64,000 nt of DNA from positions 1 through 64,000 of the forward strand of contig RXJX01000009.1 in the NCBI GenBank assembly GCA_003963245.1, written 5' to 3'. The position numbers and the translations under genes were made by a program. The stretch comes from Neisseriaceae bacterium (GTDB taxonomy: Bacteria; Pseudomonadota; Gammaproteobacteria; Burkholderiales; UBA11063). The notes beneath the pieces were generated by a model. That model was not told the DNA's origin, made no database searches, and was given only the letters and a program-made list of their open reading frames with translations. Shown here in pieces: positions 8,318-17,600 of this stretch (the stretch's first letter is position 1; each line of letters starts with the position of its first letter).

Positions 8318-10096
8318 ATGCAAAGAACCAATTATTGTGGACTAATTACCGATGCCTACCTTAACCAGCAAGTTACAGTTAAAGGCTGGGTACACCGCCG
8401 CCGTGATCTCGGTGGTTTAATCTTTTTTGACCTTCGTGACCGAGAAGGGTTATTGCAAGTTGTAGCAGAACCTGAAAGTAGTTGCTTTAGTGATGCCAAT
8501 GAGTTAAAGCACGAATATGTGGTAGAAGTAACTGGAACAGTCCGTTCACGACCTAATCCAAACAAGGACTTAAAAACTGGCAATATCGAAGTATTAGCTA
8601 GCAAAATTACAATCCTAAATACCGCAATTCCAACCCCAATTTTGGTTGATGATGAGAGCGTTAGCGAAATGAATCGCATGGCGCATCGGATTATTGATTT
8701 GCGCGGTCAAAAAATGCGCAATAACATTATGTTACGCACTAAGCTTAGCCATGAAATTCGTTGTTTTTTAAACGATGAAGGCTTTTTGGATATTGAAACA
8801 CCATTTTTAACTCGTTCAACGCCAGAAGGTGCACGGGATTTCTTAGTACCTTCACGAGTACACAAAGGTGAATTTTATGCTCTCCCTCAATCGCCACAAT
8901 TATTTAAACAGTTGCTGATGGTTGCTGGTTTTGATAAATATTACCAGATTGTCCGTTGTTTCCGTGATGAAGATTTACGCGCGGATCGCCAACCTGAATT
9001 TACGCAGGTCGATATTGAAACTTCATTTTTAAGCGAATTAGAAATCCGTGAAATGGCTGAACGTTTAATCCGGCAGGCATTTAAAAAAGTCCTCGACGTT
9101 GAATTACCCGAATTTCCAGTAATGACTTATGCAGATGCAATGTATTACTATGGCTCTGATAAACCTGACTTGCGCTTGGAAAACTTTAAGTTTATTGATT
9201 TAACCGATATATTTAGTAAGATTGACAATGATAAACTAAAGGAAAGCTTATATATAAATGGTCAACTAACAGGCAGAGTTGTAGCATTAAAAATTCCAGC
9301 TGAGATAAAAATATCTAATAAAGAGTTTAAAGAGTATGAGGAATTTGCAAAAATATATGGAGCAAAAAATTTACTTTCATTAAAATTCTTAGATATAACA
9401 AAATCAGGCGAAGAAGCAATTAAAACACCTCTAAAATTCATTTATGATGATAAAGTAATTACTGACGTTATTAGTAAATGCAATGCTAAAAATGATGAAT
9501 CTCTAATTATTTGTATAGATGTTAAAGCTAAAGTTGTCAATGAAGCAATGGGTGCATTACGCCTAAAAATCGGACACGAAAAAGGTTTAGCACAAGGCGA
9601 ATGGAAACCATTATGGGTAATTGATTTCCCTATGTTTGAATATGATGATGAAGCAGATCGCTATGTTGCCTGTCACCATCCATTTACGTCACCTAAAGAT
9701 GAACATATTGATAAACTAACCACTAATCCTGCCGAATGTCTGGCTAAAGCTTATGATATTGTTCTAAATGGCTGGGAGTTAGGCGGTGGTTCAATCCGGA
9801 TTTACCGTTCAGATATTCAATCTAAGGTTTTTGATGCGCTAAAAATCAGCAAAGAAGAAGCTCAAAATAAATTCGGTTTCTTACTTGATAATTTACAATA
9901 TGGCGCGCCACCACATGGCGGAATTGCTTTTGGGTTAGATCGAATTGCCTCAATGATGTGTAAAGCTGAATCAATCCGTGATGTGATTGCTTTCCCTAAA
10001 ACAACCAAAGGACAGTGCTTACTTACTAATGCCCCCAATGAAGTAGATGATAAGCAATTAACTGATCTGGGAATCGCGAGATTACCACAGAATTAG
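8318..10096 (+). CDS. aspS: aspartyl-tRNA synthetase
   Basis: A 592-residue class II synthetase that charges tRNA-Asp. The frame is open back to 8075, but ATG 8318 is taken because AAGGA precedes it and MQRTNYCGLI is the usual N-terminus. The anticodon-binding OB domain (VKGWVHRRRDLGGLIFFDLRD) is followed by motif 2 (CFRDEDLRADRQPEFTQ), the GAD insertion (about residues 291-408) and motif 3 (GGIAFGLDRIASMM). The GAD domain keeps EEFAKIYGAKN and KAKVVNEAMGALRL but is otherwise much more divergent and richer in ATA and AGA codons than its flanks, which suggests a mosaic gene (inference). Confidence 0.97.
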   Translation: MQRTNYCGLITDAYLNQQVTVKGWVHRRRDLGGLIFFDLRDREGLLQVVAEPESSCFSDANELKHEYVVEVTGTVRSRPNPNKDLKTGNIEVLASKITILNTAIPTPILVDDESVSEMNRMAHRIIDLRGQKMRNNIMLRTKLSHEIRCFLNDEGFLDIETPFLTRSTPEGARDFLVPSRVHKGEFYALPQSPQLFKQLLMVAGFDKYYQIVRCFRDEDLRADRQPEFTQVDIETSFLSELEIREMAERLIRQAFKKVLDVELPEFPVMTYADAMYYYGSDKPDLRLENFKFIDLTDIFSKIDNDKLKESLYINGQLTGRVVALKIPAEIKISNKEFKEYEEFAKIYGAKNLLSLKFLDITKSGEEAIKTPLKFIYDDKVITDVISKCNAKNDESLIICIDVKAKVVNEAMGALRLKIGHEKGLAQGEWKPLWVIDFPMFEYDDEADRYVACHHPFTSPKDEHIDKLTTNPAECLAKAYDIVLNGWELGGGSIRIYRSDIQSKVFDALKISKEEAQNKFGFLLDNLQYGAPPHGGIAFGLDRIASMMCKAESIRDVIAFPKTTKGQCLLTNAPNEVDDKQLTDLGIARLPQN

Positions 10097-10130
10097 AAAA
10101 AGCTCAGGGATTAACCCTGAGTTTTTTTAT
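10097..10130 (+). terminator. intrinsic terminator of aspS
   Basis: CTCAGGG (10103-10109) pairs with CCCTGAG (10115-10121), followed by seven Ts. Confidence 0.9.
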
Positions 10131-10143
10131 TATATGTTGGTCA

Positions 10144-10178
10144 ATCATATTTGCATATTTGTGCAAATATGATACAAT
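10144..10178 (+). promoter_or_regulatory. ArsR operator overlapping the ars promoter
   Basis: A perfect 12-base inverted repeat, ATCATATTTGCA (10144-10155) and TGCAAATATGAT (10162-10173), has a six-base spacer. A promoter is superimposed: TTTGCA (10150-10155), 17 bases, TACAAT (10173-10178). A dimeric ArsR bound here would cover both promoter boxes, and arsenite release would derepress the operon (family knowledge). Confidence 0.8.
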
Positions 10179-10251
10179 ACAGCACTAGCAACATTAGTAA
10201 CAGTCAAATAATAACAGCTATGCTCGCAGTATATAAAAAGAAGATAACTAC

Positions 10252-10566
10252 ATGGAAAAAATTTTTAAAGCTTTAGGTGAGCGAACAAGATTAGAAATAC
10301 TATTATTGATTTCATTAAATCCAAATATCTGCCTGTGTCACATTGAAGAATGTTTTCACTTATCCAATTCAAACTTATCACGTCATCTTAAAGAGCTAGA
10401 AAATAGTGAATTGGTCATGGCTTTTAAGTTAAGTAAATGGAAGCACTACCAGCTCAGCCCTCTCGGTAAGCAGATAGTTGAATTGATAAAAACAATTGAT
10501 AATGAAAATCTTTTTCAACAAGTAATTAAACTTAATCTGTTATTAAACAAGGAATCACAATGCTAA
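10252..10566 (+). CDS. arsR: ArsR-family arsenical-responsive repressor
   Basis: A 104-residue winged-helix repressor. The segment ICLCHIEECF at residues 26-35 puts Cys27 and Cys29 (and Cys34) at the place of the arsenite-binding C-x-C of ArsR proteins, in the helix before the recognition helix SNSNLSRHLKELE. The 3' end overlaps arsC by seven bases, so the two are translationally coupled. A perfect palindrome lies over the promoter upstream, as expected for autoregulation. Confidence 0.9.
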   Translation: MEKIFKALGERTRLEILLLISLNPNICLCHIEECFHLSNSNLSRHLKELENSELVMAFKLSKWKHYQLSPLGKQIVELIKTIDNENLFQQVIKLNLLLNKESQC

Positions 10567-10991
10567 ATATATTATTTTTGTGCACCGGGAATTCTTGCCG
10601 CAGTCAAATGGCAGAAGCAATTGCACGTAATTTATATCCTCAGCATAATTTTTACTCCGCCGGCATAGAAACCCATGGCATGAATCCATACGCCATTAAG
10701 GTTTGTAATGAACTTGGTTTGGATATGTCACAACACAGTAGTAAACATGTTGATACTTTAAAAGATGTCAAATTTGATGTAGTATTAACTGTCTGCGACC
10801 ACGCCAATGAATCGTGTCCACTATTCACTGGATTAGCTCAGAAGTTACATCACTCATTCCAAGATCCACCAAAATTAGCAGCAAATTTGGCATCAGAAGA
10901 AGAAAAGTTAGTCATCTATCGTAAAGTTCGTGATGAAATCAAAACTTTTTTACAAAATGAGTTTCCTCAACTTGTTAAGGAGTGGAAATGA
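10560..10991 (+). CDS. arsC: thioredoxin-coupled arsenate reductase
   Basis: A 143-residue enzyme of the low-molecular-weight phosphatase fold reducing arsenate to arsenite. The P-loop CTGNSCRS starts at Cys8, and the redox pair Cys79/Cys86 sits in [13 protein letters not shown], the arrangement of the Staphylococcus pI258 type, which uses thioredoxin. The gene overlaps arsR by seven bases upstream and acr3 by four (ATGA) downstream. Confidence 0.93.
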   Translation: MLNILFLCTGNSCRSQMAEAIARNLYPQHNFYSAGIETHGMNPYAIKVCNELGLDMSQHSSKHVDTLKDVKFDVVLTVCDHANESCPLFTGLAQKLHHSFQDPPKLAANLASEEEKLVIYRKVRDEIKTFLQNEFPQLVKEWK

Positions 10992-12013
10992 AAAAACTAG
11001 CTTTTGTTGAACGCTACCTAACTTTGTGGATATTTCTAGCCATGTTTATCGGTTTAATGTTAGGCAAATTTATGCCTTCATTACCAACATTAATTAATGA
11101 TTACAGTGTTGGAACTACTAATATCCCAATTGCTATTGGTTTAATACTAATGATGTATCCGCCATTAGCCAAGGTTAACTATGCTGAAATGCCGTTAGTT
11201 TTTAAAAATGCCAAAATACTCTGGGTTTCACTACTCCTAAATTGGATCGTTGGTCCAATATTAATGTTTAGCCTTGCATTAATTTTCCTACATAATGAAC
11301 CAAATTACATGGTTGGTGTAATCTTAATCGGTTTAGCTCGATGTATTGCAATGGTAATTGTGTGGAATGATTTAGCGAGTGGAAATCGTGAATATTGTGC
11401 TGGTTTAGTTGCTTTTAATAGTATTTTTCAAGTGCTTCTATTTAGCCTGTATGCTTGGATTTTTATTTATTGGCTGCCTCAGTTTTTTGGCTTACATTCA
11501 TATCATGTAAATATTGGCATCGGTCAAATTGCAGAGAGTGTTTTCATTTATTTAGGCATACCATTTCTTGCTGGATTTATTACTCGATGGGTACTAACTA
11601 AAATCAAAGGACAAGCCTGGTACGAACAAAAATTCTGTAGCCGTATCGGCTACTTAACGCTCATTGCATTGTTATTTACCATCATTGTAATGTTTAGCTT
11701 AAAAGGTGCCGTAATATTGTCTATCCCACTAGACGTTATAAAAATTGCTGTTCCATTAATTATTTATTTTGGCATAATGTTTTTATTGGGATTATTTATT
11801 AGTAGAAAACTTGGTGCAGATTATTCAAGGTCAGTAACACTTGCATTTACTGCTGCTGGGAATAACTTTGAGTTGGCGATAGCTGTTGCGATTGCTACAT
11901 TTGGACTAAATTCTCCTGAAGCCTTTACAGGCGTAGTCGGTCCATTAGTGGAAGTTCCTGCATTAATCATATTGGTAAATGTTGCATTAAAATTGAGAAA
12001 ATTATTTCGATAG
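10988..12013 (+). CDS. acr3: arsenite efflux permease ACR3
   Basis: A 341-residue inner-membrane carrier of the bile/arsenite/riboflavin transporter superfamily with about 10 segments. ATG 10988 is chosen over GTG 10982 because AAGGAG lies five bases ahead and it forms an ATGA overlap with arsC. The Acr3 signature [13 protein letters not shown] with its essential membrane cysteine is present, as are [18 protein letters not shown] and [10 protein letters not shown], which contain the conserved glutamates. It expels the arsenite made by ArsC. No arsB or arsH is nearby. Confidence 0.95.
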   Translation: MKKLAFVERYLTLWIFLAMFIGLMLGKFMPSLPTLINDYSVGTTNIPIAIGLILMMYPPLAKVNYAEMPLVFKNAKILWVSLLLNWIVGPILMFSLALIFLHNEPNYMVGVILIGLARCIAMVIVWNDLASGNREYCAGLVAFNSIFQVLLFSLYAWIFIYWLPQFFGLHSYHVNIGIGQIAESVFIYLGIPFLAGFITRWVLTKIKGQAWYEQKFCSRIGYLTLIALLFTIIVMFSLKGAVILSIPLDVIKIAVPLIIYFGIMFLLGLFISRKLGADYSRSVTLAFTAAGNNFELAIAVAIATFGLNSPEAFTGVVGPLVEVPALIILVNVALKLRKLFR

Positions 12014-12033
12014 TAATTTACTCTTCGGATGTT

Positions 12034-12062
12034 GAGGACGTGCATTTTGTGTTTAAGTCCTC
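12034..12062. repeat. inverted repeat behind acr3
   Basis: GAGGAC (12034-12039) pairs with GTCCTC (12057-12062) across a 17-base loop. There is no T-run, so it is at best a weak terminator for the ars operon or for the converging antiporter gene. Confidence 0.35.
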
Positions 12063-12115
12063 GCCCCCAAATCAATCATAATTCGATAATGCCAACACTT
12101 AACAAAAATTAAATG

Positions 12116-13723
12116 CTAATGCGAATTTTGAACGCCACCATTTAGCTTAGAATAGATCAAAAGACTATGTACGTCAATATCAGCCTCAATTTTACGAATA
12201 ATATCAGTACTACCATAATCATAACTACGGTGTAGATCACGTAATAACTTATGTTGAAAAGCAATAAGTTCTTCAATCGCACGCAACCTCTGCCCAATAT
12301 ATTCTTTAGTAATTGATTCTTCAACTACATGATAATTGAGTTCATCAACAATTCTTTGCTTAACATCATCAATAACAGTTGATGGATAGTAATTAATCAG
12401 TTCATTGTCCAAATATTCAAGGCTTTCAATAAAAAGCTGCTGACGAAGTTTTCGTTCAAGTTCAATCCGCTCTTCATAATCCGGAGTTAGCTTTAACTTT
12501 TTAATAAGCAGAGGTAAACTTAACCCATGCAAAAGCAAAGTAACACTTATAACTATAAAAGCCAATAAAACAATTTCGTTACGTTCTGGAAGCAAGCTAC
12601 CATCGAGTAGAGTTAAGGGCAGCGCCATCGCAATTGCTAGAGAGACCATCCCTCGCATTCCGGACCAAGCAATTATAAACAAATATTTATTTAAGTCCCG
12701 TCTAACTACAATCTTTGTCTTGCTATATCTATTATGTAAGGCAATATTGATATGTGCCATAGGAAAAACCCAGATTATTCGTGCAAGAATTACCACTAGG
12801 CTAATAATCAAGCCGTAAAGAATTAAGTGCCATAATTGTTGTGATGCAAATTGCTTGGTTAACTCCGGCAACTGCAATCCAAGTAAAATAAAAATGATAC
12901 CATTAAAAACAAAAATCAATACATCCCAGAATTCTTTTAACTTAAAACGTATTTGGAATGAAGTTATTTCCGAAACATACCAAGACAAATGTAAACCACA
13001 GCTAACGACAGCCAAAACACCCGAAATATGCAATTTCTCAGCAGTAATATAAATAATTAATGGCAACAATAAAGAAATAACAGTAACAATAGTTGCTTCT
13101 TCCAGTTTTTTAAGTAAACGGATAAAGATGAATGAAGCACATAACCCAAGCACTACACCTCCACCAGCCATAACAATAAAATTTAAAGGAAGATTAATCC
13201 AACTTAGTTTACCACTGGTAATCGCCAGAAGAGCAAATTGATATAAAATTAGGGATGATGCATCGTTAACTAGACTCTCCCCTTCTAAAATTATGCTTAT
13301 ATGCTTTGGTACCGGAAGATTCTTCGTAACGCTAGTCGCGGCAATCGCATCAGGTGGTGCCACGATTGCTCCCAATAACAACCCACTTAATAAAGAAAAC
13401 TCTGGAATAAGGAAGTGAACGGTAAACGCAACACATAGCGCAGTAAAAATAACTAGACCAATAGCCAGAAAAAATATTGGGCTTCGGAATGCTTTAAATT
13501 CGTGCCACGAAACAGTAAACGCAGCTTCAAATAATAACGGAGGTAAAAAGATCAAAAACACCATCTCTGGGCTAACACTAACCAGAGCATCATTTGAACA
13601 AAAACCAATAAATAAACCAGTTATCATAAGTAAAATAGGCAAAGCAATTTTGACTTTATTTGCTATAAAACTAACTATAATAATAACAGCGATTAATAAA
13701 AAATAGACTTCTAAGTCATGCAT
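12116..13723 (-). CDS. CPA1-family Na+/H+ antiporter
   Basis: A 535-residue membrane antiporter (NhaP/YjcE-like). About 12 membrane segments fill residues 1-410. The ion-site motifs GAIVAPPDAIAATSV and EGESLVNDASSLI are present, together with GMRGMVSLAIAMALP. A cytoplasmic tail of about 120 charged, helical residues (410-535) is probably regulatory. It would exchange cytoplasmic sodium or potassium for protons; the ion cannot be read from sequence. It converges on the ars operon. Confidence 0.9.
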   Translation of the reverse strand: MHDLEVYFLLIAVIIIVSFIANKVKIALPILLMITGLFIGFCSNDALVSVSPEMVFLIFLPPLLFEAAFTVSWHEFKAFRSPIFFLAIGLVIFTALCVAFTVHFLIPEFSLLSGLLLGAIVAPPDAIAATSVTKNLPVPKHISIILEGESLVNDASSLILYQFALLAITSGKLSWINLPLNFIVMAGGGVVLGLCASFIFIRLLKKLEEATIVTVISLLLPLIIYITAEKLHISGVLAVVSCGLHLSWYVSEITSFQIRFKLKEFWDVLIFVFNGIIFILLGLQLPELTKQFASQQLWHLILYGLIISLVVILARIIWVFPMAHINIALHNRYSKTKIVVRRDLNKYLFIIAWSGMRGMVSLAIAMALPLTLLDGSLLPERNEIVLLAFIVISVTLLLHGLSLPLLIKKLKLTPDYEERIELERKLRQQLFIESLEYLDNELINYYPSTVIDDVKQRIVDELNYHVVEESITKEYIGQRLRAIEELIAFQHKLLRDLHRSYDYGSTDIIRKIEADIDVHSLLIYSKLNGGVQNSH

Positions 13724-13873
13724 ACAAAAAATCCAATATATTAAATAAGCTCAGGCAAATATCTCAGCAATACCAAGCCCCTACAAAAATTTGCCTGCAT
13801 TGTAACATAAAAATGACTTGATACTTACAGATTAAGAGAGATTATAAATTTTAATAATTTAACATACATCATC

Positions 13874-13903
13874 TTGACAAAAGCTGCTTACCTTTGCTAG
13901 AAT
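13874..13903 (+). promoter_or_regulatory. sigma70-type promoter with long leader
   Basis: TTGACA (13874-13879), an 18-base spacer and an extended TGC-TAGAAT (13898-13903). The leader of about 100 bases before the DUF2798 start contains a GCGTT/AACGC hairpin and a GCCG/CGGC pairing, so some leader control is possible. Confidence 0.65.
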
Positions 13904-14013
13904 CACCTCGTAGTTTATTCAAACTAATCGTAAGCGTTACCGTTATTCAACGCACTTTTATAATGCCGTATGGTATTGTATTGTGCGGCTATATTTTTAT
14001 AGAAAGAACGGTA

Positions 14014-14259
14014 ATGATTAAAAAAATTCCCGCAAAATATGTTAATTTCGTAATGCCTTTAATTCTATCCCTATTTATGACGTTCATCGTCTCAGGAATC
14101 GCTACATTCAAAAATTTAGGCATTAACTACAACTCATTATACCCGTGGTTTAGTGCATGGGTAACTTCTTTTCCGATTGCTTTCCCGGTATTGCTAATAG
14201 TATTACCTTTTGTGAAGAAAATTGTAATGTTAATTGTAGAAACACCTAGCAATCGCTAG
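14014..14259 (+). CDS. DUF2798-family small membrane protein
   Basis: An 81-residue protein with two membrane helices (about residues 10-32 and 48-72), a basic N-terminus MIKKIPAKYVNF and the sequence F-S-A-W-V-T-S-F-P-I-A-F-P typical of DUF2798. The frame stays open upstream to 13894 but that part is unlike the family; ATG 14014 is the better start despite a weak ribosome-binding site. Function unknown. It probably shares a transcript with the ferredoxin gene 20 bases downstream. Confidence 0.75.
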   Translation: MIKKIPAKYVNFVMPLILSLFMTFIVSGIATFKNLGINYNSLYPWFSAWVTSFPIAFPVLLIVLPFVKKIVMLIVETPSNR

Positions 14260-14279
14260 TTCTTGGAGGGTTACTTATC

Positions 14280-14585
14280 ATGTTCTATAACAAACATATT
14301 TTCTTTTGTACAAATTTGAAAAAGAATGGTAACGGTTGTGGCGATATAGCTAGTGATGAAGCTTTTAACTTTGCTCGAATCAGCCTCCGCGCACTAGATA
14401 CTCACAATCAAAATAAAATTGGTATTAGTAAAGCAGGATGTCTTGGGCGCTGCACTAATGCTCCTGTATGCGTAATATATCCAGAAGGAGTATGGTATAC
14501 CTATGTTAATCAACAAGATATTGAAGAGATCATTAAATCTCATTTATTGAATAACAAGACTGTTGAAAGATTAAGAATAGGATAA
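14280..14585 (+). CDS. thioredoxin-fold (2Fe-2S) ferredoxin
   Basis: A 101-residue protein of the Shethna/NuoE-like 2Fe-2S family. Cysteines are placed as FFCTN, NGCGDI, KAGCLGRC and APVCVIYPEGVWY, matching the cluster pattern of these small electron carriers. GGAGG precedes the ATG. It forms a two-gene unit with the DUF2798 protein. The electron partner is not apparent. Confidence 0.85.
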   Translation: MFYNKHIFFCTNLKKNGNGCGDIASDEAFNFARISLRALDTHNQNKIGISKAGCLGRCTNAPVCVIYPEGVWYTYVNQQDIEEIIKSHLLNNKTVERLRIG

Positions 14586-14599
14586 GCCCACGCTCTCTT

Positions 14600-14647
14600 T
14601 TCTCTGCTACGCAATTAGTAGTTATGCTACCACTGCATAGCAGAGAA
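14600..14647. terminator. 10-bp perfect inverted repeat between convergent genes
   Basis: TTCTCTGCTA (14600-14609) pairs with TAGCAGAGAA (14638-14647) around a loop that itself can pair (GCA..TGC). It lies between converging genes. The missing long T-run makes it a weak or protein-assisted terminator. Confidence 0.5.
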
Positions 14648-14657
14648 TCATACCTAA

Positions 14658-16100
14658 TTAACCAATTTGCCCAGTAATAAACGCTTGTGACCAATCAGCA
14701 AACGATCCAACCGTAATTACAATTAAGGTAATAAATAACACAACCTCAAATTTATTATCAAATAATGGTTTAGCCTGTTCTTTTCGAGCAATAAAATAAA
14801 ATATAGCACCGACTAAATACAATAAACTCGACAAAGCTAAAAACATCATACCACCAGAATAAACTAGCCAGATTCCATACAATACTGCCAAAACACCTTT
14901 AATAAATGATAAGCGATCAATTTTACCTTCGCTGATAACCAACTTCAGTGCAAACATTGCTGATAGCAAATATGGTAATAAAACCAAACTCGTAGCTAAC
15001 TGAATCATTGCCAAATAAACCGCATTAGTGAAAAAAGCTACCACAATAAAAACTTGCGCGGCAATACTACTGATGACTAACGCATTAATTGGCACGTTAT
15101 TTGCATTTACTTTCATAAATGACTTAGGCATAGTTTTATCTTCAGACGCCAAATAGAACATATTGCTTGCCAGCAAAGTCCATGCAAGTAAAGCACCTAA
15201 AACACTTATAACTACTGCAGCACGAATTAAGTTTCCGCTATTTTCCCCATAAAGTTGTGTCAAAATCCCAGCTGTTGATGGAGTAGATAACTCACGGATT
15301 TCCTGTGCCGATAAAATACCAAATGGTAAAACTGAAATTAACGAAGTAATCAAACAAACAACCACTGCTGCGAGCATCGTTGCTTTAATTACATCCTTCA
15401 TACGTTTAGCGCGAAGAGCAAAAATACATGCCGCCTCAATTCCGGTAAAATCCCAAACCGTTACCAACATAGTACTTTTCACTTGGGTAAACCAGTCACC
15501 AAGATGTGGTTCAGCATGTAGATTAGACTTAAATTTTGTCCAATTAAAAGCTAAAACAAAAACAATAATAATACTGGCTAAAACCAATACTTTAATAATA
15601 GTTAAAATCACATTCACAATTGATGCTTCTCTAATTCCATTCCTAACTAGGAAAAATACAGCCCAAATCATTACAGACTCTGCTACTAGCGAACTTATTG
15701 TATTTCCATTACCAAAAAACTTGAAAAAAGCAAAATTCCCTAAAGTTGCACAGATATAAATTAAGTAACTGGCATTCGCTAATAACGCATTCAAAGCGTA
15801 TCCCCATGCCGAGTTAAAACCCACATAATCACCAAAACCATGTTTGGCATAACCATAAATTCCACTTTGAATATCTGGACGTTGATTAGATATATACGCA
15901 AATGCCCAACTTAACGCTAAAACCCCAACTGCAGTGATAATCCAACCAATACTAATTGGAATAACCCCCGCACCATGTGCCACATTTTGTGGAACATCAA
16001 AAACACCACTCCCCATCATTGAACCTACAATTAGAGAAAACAACGCTACAAAAGATAAATCCCTAACATTTATCTTTTCATTAGTTGATGGAGTCGACAT
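14658..16100 (-). CDS. APC-family amino acid antiporter (ArcD-like)
   Basis: A 480-residue transporter of the basic amino acid/polyamine antiporter group with about 12 segments. The first helix carries GSMMGSGVFDVPQNVAHGAG, the substrate-backbone-binding glycine motif of APC carriers, and the sixth-helix area reads VWDFTGIEAACIFALRAKRM. It resembles arginine/ornithine or lysine carriers, but no decarboxylase or deiminase gene is nearby to name the pair. AAGGA precedes the ATG. Confidence 0.85.
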   Translation of the reverse strand: MSTPSTNEKINVRDLSFVALFSLIVGSMMGSGVFDVPQNVAHGAGVIPISIGWIITAVGVLALSWAFAYISNQRPDIQSGIYGYAKHGFGDYVGFNSAWGYALNALLANASYLIYICATLGNFAFFKFFGNGNTISSLVAESVMIWAVFFLVRNGIREASIVNVILTIIKVLVLASIIIVFVLAFNWTKFKSNLHAEPHLGDWFTQVKSTMLVTVWDFTGIEAACIFALRAKRMKDVIKATMLAAVVVCLITSLISVLPFGILSAQEIRELSTPSTAGILTQLYGENSGNLIRAAVVISVLGALLAWTLLASNMFYLASEDKTMPKSFMKVNANNVPINALVISSIAAQVFIVVAFFTNAVYLAMIQLATSLVLLPYLLSAMFALKLVISEGKIDRLSFIKGVLAVLYGIWLVYSGGMMFLALSSLLYLVGAIFYFIARKEQAKPLFDNKFEVVLFITLIVITVGSFADWSQAFITGQIG

Positions 16101-16220
16101 AGTTATTCCTTAAAAACCTCTTAAATTATAAATTACTTGGTGACATAATAAGTTTATCATATCACTTAAATCTACGATGCGCGAATATATCAGATTTACA
16201 CTAAAATTTATTTCAAAAAT

Positions 16221-16664
16221 TCAGCTACGGGCTAATACCTTATCTAACTGCTGGGCAAATAATTTTATTGCGCTAGGATTCATCGGTGGTGGTCCACCTG
16301 AAATTTGTTGATTATCACGAAGTTCAGATAATAAATCGCGGGTTGCCAAAGCTTGTTTAATATTATTTGCATCGTATAACTTTCCGCGCAGATTAATTAC
16401 CCGCGCCTGTTTTTGAATTACCAGATCAGCCAGAGGGATATCATTACTGATTACTAAATCTCCAGCCATAACTGCTTCAACAATCCATTTATCGGCTTCA
16501 TCAAATCCTGCAGGAACTTGTACCATCGTAATAAACTGAGAATTAGGTAACTGAAAGAAATGATTTGCTACCATCAATACTTCAGTTTTAGTCCGTTCAC
16601 CTGCCCGATAAATAATTTCGCGAATAGCTTTGGGACAAGCATCTGCATCAACGTAAATCTTCAT
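16221..16664 (-). CDS. YaiI/YqxD family protein (DUF188, PIN-like)
   Basis: A 147-residue protein starting MKIYVDADACPKAIREII, the hallmark of this family, with VISNDIPLADLVI at about 72-84 and a conserved tail GGPPPMNPSAIKLFAQQLD. The aspartates (YVDADAC and SNDIPLAD) match a PIN-like nuclease core; the biological role is not established. It begins nine bases after the radical SAM gene, so the two form an operon. Confidence 0.93.
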   Translation of the reverse strand: MKIYVDADACPKAIREIIYRAGERTKTEVLMVANHFFQLPNSQFITMVQVPAGFDEADKWIVEAVMAGDLVISNDIPLADLVIQKQARVINLRGKLYDANNIKQALATRDLLSELRDNQQISGGPPPMNPSAIKLFAQQLDKVLARS

Positions 16665-16673
16665 AATCTATCT

Positions 16674-17519
16674 TTAAACATAATTCTTGACTATAATCCC
16701 ACTTCTTGCAATCTGATCCGCCAAATTAGCTAAAAATTCAGGTGAAACTTGAGAAATATTATTCCCTTCTGGCAATGCTGGATTTCTAGCGGTTGAATAG
16801 AGTAATACTCCAGCGATATATGGTTTTAGTTGCACCATAAGATCAACAAATTCCGCGGCTAATTCGGCAGCAGGCTCAATTTCATCTACGCGAAACCAAC
16901 AACTTTGTACATAAGTTGTACATAGTGAGCTAGCCAGCTTTAACCGCTTAATAACACCATTAAGATCTATGCTCACCTGATTTACCAAATTAATCGCATC
17001 GTGGTTAGCTCGGTCAATTTTAAACCATAGCTCGCCATTATTTTCCGAAATAATTGTGAGCCCTTGCTGAACACTCTCTTTCAAGATTTCACTACCATTG
17101 CTGATTAATACCGTTTTCACATCTGAACCAACCGCGTATTTTTTGCGCAGTTCAGCAATTATCTGACAAACAGCAACAAAATCCTCGGATAAAGTTGACT
17201 CACCATTCCCTGATAAACAAATATCATTAAAGCGCTGTAAACCAACTGGTGCATATTCCTGAATGAATTTACCGTTGACAATCCAATCCAGCATTATATC
17301 TAGCTCAAATTTTAGACGTGATAAATCAATCCGTTCCGGCTTACCCCGCACCAGACCTTCGACCTGGCAATAGACACAACGCCAGTTGCAAGCATTATTA
17401 ATATTTAAATTAATTCCCAACGAGACACCTTGCGAGCGTCTGGACACTACGGGATAAACATAAATGCAATCCTTAAAATGCCGAGAATGATCACTAAAGG
17501 TCAATATATTATTCTTCAT
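16674..17519 (-). CDS. radical SAM enzyme
   Basis: A 281-residue protein with the cluster motif CNWRCVYC (C-x3-C-x2-C) near residue 50 and a glycine-rich segment LSGNGESTLSEDF, matching the SAM-binding GGE region. A GTG three codons upstream is possible, but the ATG at 17519 is preferred. The N-terminal text HFKDCIYVYPVVSRRSQGVSLG resembles a little-studied family often annotated simply as radical SAM protein. The substrate is unknown. Confidence 0.8.
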   Translation of the reverse strand: MKNNILTFSDHSRHFKDCIYVYPVVSRRSQGVSLGINLNINNACNWRCVYCQVEGLVRGKPERIDLSRLKFELDIMLDWIVNGKFIQEYAPVGLQRFNDICLSGNGESTLSEDFVAVCQIIAELRKKYAVGSDVKTVLISNGSEILKESVQQGLTIISENNGELWFKIDRANHDAINLVNQVSIDLNGVIKRLKLASSLCTTYVQSCWFRVDEIEPAAELAAEFVDLMVQLKPYIAGVLLYSTARNPALPEGNNISQVSPEFLANLADQIARSGIIVKNYV

Positions 17520-17532
17520 GTATAACACGCTT

Positions 17533-17562
17533 AAAATAAAAAATGGGCAGCCTCAGCCACCC
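17533..17562 (-). terminator. intrinsic terminator of uspA
   Basis: GGGCAGC (17545-17551) pairs with GCCACCC (17556-17562, wobble pairs included) and is followed by a long T-rich run on the minus strand, separating uspA from the radical SAM gene. Confidence 0.8.
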
Positions 17563-17600
17563 ACTCATAAATTCTACTGATAACTGCCAGAGAATAGTTA

